Origin: an uncultured Lachnospiraceae bacterium
GTDB lineage: Bacteria; Bacillota; Clostridia; Lachnospirales; Lachnospiraceae
DNA length: 8,589 nucleotides
Reading direction: 5' to 3'
Assembly (NCBI GenBank): GCA_947594335.1
Contig: CANQEC010000094.1
Coordinates: 1 to 8,589 of the forward strand
Positions 6,308 to 8,589 of this stretch are shown one piece after another. The translations under genes were made by a program, and so were the position numbers. The notes beneath the pieces are model-generated. The model saw only the letters and a list, made by a program, of their open reading frames with translations. It was not told where the DNA came from and searched no databases. Numbering within the stretch: the first letter of the stretch is position 1; each line of letters starts with the position of its first letter.

Positions 6308-7282
6308 TCAGATCGCCATCGCTCTGCTGACACGCACCATATAGTCAGAAATATTTTTCTGCATGCTCAGCGCCTCATCGATATCAAAGTCTGTAAACTC
6401 CCCGTTCCTGTAACCCACCACGCGGTTGCTCTTGCCCTCCGCAAGCAGATCGGCCGCGTATGCGCCCATCATCGACGCGTACACTCTGTCCTTGCAGGTG
6501 GGGCTGCCCCCGCGCTGCATGTAGCCGAGGATCGTGGCCCTGGTCTCCATGCCGGTCGCCGCCTCGATACGGCGCGCCATACTCGTGGAATGACCGATGC
6601 CCTCCGCGTTGATCACAATAAAATGCTTTTTCCCTTTCTTCCTGCTGTCGATGATATTATCGATCAGTTTCTGCTCGTTATAATCGTAAAGCTCCGGAAG
6701 CAGCACCTCCTCGGCGCCGTTTGCGATGCCGCACCACAGCGCGATATAACCCGCGTTGCGGCCCATGACCTCTATGATACTGCATCTCTCATGCGAAGTG
6801 GATGTGTCGCGAACCTTGTCGATCGCGTCCATCGCCGTGTTTACCGCCGTGTCAAATCCGATTGTATACTCTGTGCAGGCAATGTCAAGATCAATCGTCC
6901 CCGGAACGCCGATCGTATTGATCCCGCGGGCGGCCAGCTGCTGGGCTCCCGCGAAAGAACCGTCTCCGCCGATGACCACAAGGCCGTCGATGCCGTGTCT
7001 GCGGCAGATCTCCGCTCCTTTATTCTGTCCTTCCGCTGTGCGGAATTCGGAGCAGCGCGCCGTATACAGGATCGTACCGCCCTTGGAGATCGTATCAGAC
7101 ACATCTCTCGCCGTCATATCCACGATCTCCTCATTGAGCAGACCGCGGTATCCCTGATAAATACCTTTTACATTTAATCCATGCGCCAGCGCCTTGCGCA
7201 CCACAGCACGGATCGCCGCATTCATGCCCGGCGCGTCTCCGCCGCTCGTAAGTACGCCTATTGTCTTCACCTGATTTGCCAT
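6308..7282 (-). CDS. pfkA: 6-phosphofructokinase (ATP-type)
   Basis: 324 aa, normal for bacterial PfkA. It phosphorylates fructose 6-phosphate to fructose 1,6-bisphosphate, the committed step of glycolysis, as a cytoplasmic tetramer. Visible motifs: SGGDAPGMNA near the N-terminus (nucleotide site), GGDGS at 105-109, where Gly-108 (rather than Asp) indicates ATP rather than pyrophosphate as donor, PGTID (127-131) with the catalytic base Asp-131, and VMGR (172-175) for sugar phosphate binding. The usual TIDND reads TIDLD here, with Leu at 132 but both Asp kept. Start supported by GGAGGTG about 5 nt upstream of ATG 7282. First gene of a unit with the RNA methyltransferase; its own promoter lies at 7343-7371, leader about 54 nt. 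Confidence 0.96.
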   Translation of the reverse strand: MANQVKTIGVLTSGGDAPGMNAAIRAVVRKALAHGLNVKGIYQGYRGLLNEEIVDMTARDVSDTISKGGTILYTARCSEFRTAEGQNKGAEICRRHGIDGLVVIGGDGSFAGAQQLAARGINTIGVPGTIDLDIACTEYTIGFDTAVNTAMDAIDKVRDTSTSHERCSIIEVMGRNAGYIALWCGIANGAEEVLLPELYDYNEQKLIDNIIDSRKKGKKHFIVINAEGIGHSTSMARRIEAATGMETRATILGYMQRGGSPTCKDRVYASMMGAYAADLLAEGKSNRVVGYRNGEFTDFDIDEALSMQKNISDYMVRVSRAMAI

Positions 7283-7342
7283 ATCGCACCTCCATGGTTT
7301 ATTCCTGCGTAGTACCTTTCGTAATTTCCTGATTTTTTCCTT

Positions 7343-7371
7343 ATTCTAATCCATTTTACGCTATTTGTAAA
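7343..7371 (-). promoter_or_regulatory. Sigma-A-type promoter for pfkA
   Basis: On the minus strand, TTTACA (7371-7366), a 17-bp spacer and TAGAAT (7348-7343) make a strong promoter with a start near 7336. I find no catabolite-response (cre) element close by. Confidence 0.75.
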
Positions 7372-7386
7372 GAATTAGTTACCGCC

Positions 7387-7455
7387 CGCACACACGCCGT
7401 CCCGCGAGGTGATTGCTGTCCACTGTTCATACATGCGTCGTCCCGCAAGGTGATT
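7387..7455. repeat. 28-bp imperfect direct repeat upstream of the pfkA promoter
   Basis: Copies at 7387-7414 and 7428-7455 are 41 bp apart. They match at 22 of 28 positions and share CGTCCCGC-(G/A)-AGGTGATT; all six differences are transitions. The copies sit between the amidase stop and the pfkA -35 element. They are read in different frames by the only long open frame there, so coding does not explain them. Confidence 0.7.
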
Positions 7456-7475
7456 TTCGGGCGAACGCCCGGAAA
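7455..7475 (-). terminator. Hairpin after the amidase gene, possible weak terminator
   Basis: CGGGC-GAAC-GCCCG (7458-7471), extended by TTT/AAA with one bulged base, gives a compact stem-loop 10 bp past the amidase stop. On the minus strand it is followed by AATCACC, without a T-run, so termination here would be inefficient or rho-dependent. It may instead protect the 3' end of the transcript. Confidence 0.3.
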
Positions 7476-7484
7476 TCCCGAGAA

Positions 7485-8276
7485 TCAGCCATCTTTCTCC
7501 TTCAGATAAGTCAGCACCCCGTCGCAGACCGCCTGCGCCAGCCGGTCCTGATAATCCTCCTGCTGCAGCTTCTCCTCCTCCTGCGGGTTCGTCAGAAAAC
7601 CGCACTCGACGATCACCGTCACCGAACTGGAGCGTTTTAATATGTAATAAGAGGTATTGCCCTTGTGCGTCCGCGGTCTCTCAATCGCAAGCTCCGTATT
7701 CATCGCGTTCTGGATCGACGCGGCAAGCTTTTTGGCCTCCTCGGAATGTTCAAAATAAAATACCTGCGGCCCGGATACCGACTCGTCCGGGTAGCTGTTC
7801 TGATGGATGCTGACCGTCAGCAAAGGTTCGCTCTCTTTGATGATCTTTACCCTCCGCTCCATATCCTGCGCCTTTTTGTTGGACTGGTTTTCGTCGTACA
7901 GACCGTCCTCCGTCTCTCTGGTCATCACGATCCGGTAGCCCTGCGCCTCAAGAAGCTCTTTCAGCTTTTTCGCATAGACAAGATTCAGTACCTTCTCATT
8001 GATTCCGCCGGGTCCGATCATTCCCGGATCATCTCCCCCGTGTCCGGCATCGATCACGATCGTCCCCTTCTGTCCGGATGTGCCGCTGATTACGGAATCT
8101 TCCCCCGTTTTTTCTTTCCCGTTCTGCTGATCCGCGTCCCCGCCGGATCCGTCCCGCGTCTCCTGCCGCACGCGCTGCTGCGCGATTTCCTCCGCTCTTT
8201 TTTTAACGCCTTTTCCGGGAAGTATAAAACAGAGTATCAGAAGAACGCACAGCATAAAATACTGCAACAGCTTCAT
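7485..8276 (-). CDS. N-acetylmuramoyl-L-alanine amidase (Amidase_3, CwlD-like)
   Basis: 263 aa. An N-terminal hydrophobic segment (about 2-20) acts as signal anchor, followed by a charged, Gln/Lys/Glu-rich linker (about 22-65) and the Amidase_3 domain (about 71-260). The zinc and catalytic residues are all present: H79 in DAGHGG, E94 in GINEK, H158 in VSIHQNS and E224 in VECGFLTN. These enzymes cut the bond between muramic acid and the stem peptide. A single-domain anchored form is like CwlD, which helps make muramic-delta-lactam in spore cortex, but a vegetative role is equally possible. Start at 8276 chosen because AGGAG lies 9 nt upstream (spacer 9 counted from AGGAG, with ACCAAA immediately before ATG) and the membrane segment follows at once; the in-frame ATG at 8396 would add 40 residues ahead of it and has a poor ribosome binding site. 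No clear promoter is seen. Confidence 0.88.
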   Translation of the reverse strand: MKLLQYFMLCVLLILCFILPGKGVKKRAEEIAQQRVRQETRDGSGGDADQQNGKEKTGEDSVISGTSGQKGTIVIDAGHGGDDPGMIGPGGINEKVLNLVYAKKLKELLEAQGYRIVMTRETEDGLYDENQSNKKAQDMERRVKIIKESEPLLTVSIHQNSYPDESVSGPQVFYFEHSEEAKKLAASIQNAMNTELAIERPRTHKGNTSYYILKRSSSVTVIVECGFLTNPQEEEKLQQEDYQDRLAQAVCDGVLTYLKEKDG

Positions 8277-8413
8277 TTTGGTCTCCTGATCCGTTTTTCT
8301 GTTATTCTCTTTTTCTGTCGGAACCGCGCGGTGAAATGCCCTGGATATGAATTGTAGGAAATTTCTCATGAACTGCTCCGGATATGTTTTTTTCATTTTA
8401 TGTTCCCGCGCTT

Positions 8414-8449
8414 AAAAAAAGAATCAGGCAGGGGGATGTTTCCCGCCTG
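8414..8449 (-). terminator. Minus-strand terminator upstream of the amidase
   Basis: CAGGC/GCCTG (8425-8429 and 8445-8449) with an inner GGG/CCC pair forms a stem. On the minus strand it is followed by ATTC and seven Ts (8420-8414). It would end transcripts coming from the gene at the right edge of the window and so insulate the amidase gene. Confidence 0.6.
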
Positions 8450-8461
8450 CGCATATCGTAC

Positions 8462-8500
8462 AAAGGGGCATTCCCCGCACAGTGCGGGGAATGCCCTTTT
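8462..8500. terminator. Long, near-perfect hairpin, probable terminator
   Basis: AAAGGGGCATTCCCCGCAC (8462-8480) pairs with GTGCGGGGAATGCCCTTT (8482-8499) over 18 bp with a single bulged G and a minimal loop. A and T tracts flank both sides, TTTT on the plus side and TTTG on the minus side. It is 40 bp past the stop of the gene at the right edge and stands in tandem with the next hairpin. Confidence 0.65.
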
Positions 8501-8540
8501 GTCAATTATTTACTATTTTGCGGCAAGGCCGCAGCGCATC

Positions 8541-8589
8541 CTAAAGCAGCGCCAGAGCTGAATCGATCAGCGAGCCGACCACACCCGCA
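8541..8589 (-). CDS. C-terminal end of an unidentified gene (partial)
   Basis: One minus-strand frame reads AGVVGSLIDSALALL and stops at TAG (8541-8543), then hairpins follow. The short hydrophobic, Gly/Ala-rich tail looks like the end of a membrane protein, but 15 residues are too few to name a family. The frame starting one base earlier is also open until a TAA at about 8507-8509 and encodes a less protein-like sequence, so the choice of frame is tentative. Confidence 0.4.
   Translation of the reverse strand, partial: AGVVGSLIDSALALL

Noticed and set aside
6307..6333. GTG start for the RNA methyltransferase overlapping pfkA
   Set aside because: The extra nine residues are not family-like and the ATG at 6306 gives the conserved N-terminus.
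7665..8357. Long open frame antisense to the amidase gene
   Set aside because: It is a mirror of the amidase frame with no domain, start signal or promoter of its own.
8500..8505. Perfect minus-strand TTGACA at the base of the long hairpin, as -35 of an amidase promoter
   Set aside because: At 16-19 bp downstream there is only the GC-rich hairpin stem, with no -10-like hexamer.

Overview
The window looks like a chromosomal segment of a low-to-moderate GC Bacillota, most probably a Clostridia of the Lachnospiraceae type. The reasons are strong AGGAGG-like ribosome binding sites, sigma-A-type promoters with 17-bp spacers, a DUF4364 protein, a TIGR01212-type radical SAM protein, a SleB-type cell-wall hydrolase behind SH3 domains, a CwlD-like amidase, and a pfkA gene followed directly by a SpoU-family RNA methyltransferase. 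I see no tRNA, rRNA, CRISPR array, insertion sequence, phage gene or other sign of a mobile island.

Layout. From about 2045 down to 102 (minus strand) a promoter drives a two-gene unit: a 96-aa single-pass membrane protein and a membrane-anchored, divergent polysaccharide deacetylase. Divergent from it, a plus-strand promoter (2081-2109) drives a radical SAM protein of the YhcC/YtqA family and a DUF4364 winged-helix protein, which end at a strong bidirectional terminator (3694-3722). Converging on that terminator is a minus-strand gene (5281-3740) for a secreted wall hydrolase with two SH3-like domains, a Pro-Gln-Thr pentapeptide repeat region, two near-identical Tyr/Asp-rich blocks and a C-terminal SleB domain. 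It has its own promoter and a leader of about 135 nt containing repeats and a hairpin. Upstream of it on the minus strand lie a TrmH/SpoU RNA methyltransferase and pfkA, separated by one base, with a good promoter at 7343-7371. Further upstream is a zinc amidase (CwlD-like), preceded by two hairpins that probably end transcription of a gene only a few codons of which enter the window at its right edge.

Function. The theme is household metabolism plus cell-envelope work. Three of the eight complete genes act, or probably act, on wall polymers outside the membrane (deacetylase, SleB-type hydrolase, amidase). The others are glycolysis (PfkA), RNA modification (SpoU methyltransferase and probably the radical SAM protein) and a small putative regulator (DUF4364). 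I do not see a new multi-gene system. The points most worth checking are non-coding or intragenic: a 28-bp imperfect direct repeat upstream of the pfkA promoter, an orphan plus-strand terminator-shaped hairpin and a 21-bp-spaced direct repeat in the wall-hydrolase leader, repeats inside that hydrolase, and atypical active-site motifs in the deacetylase and PfkA.
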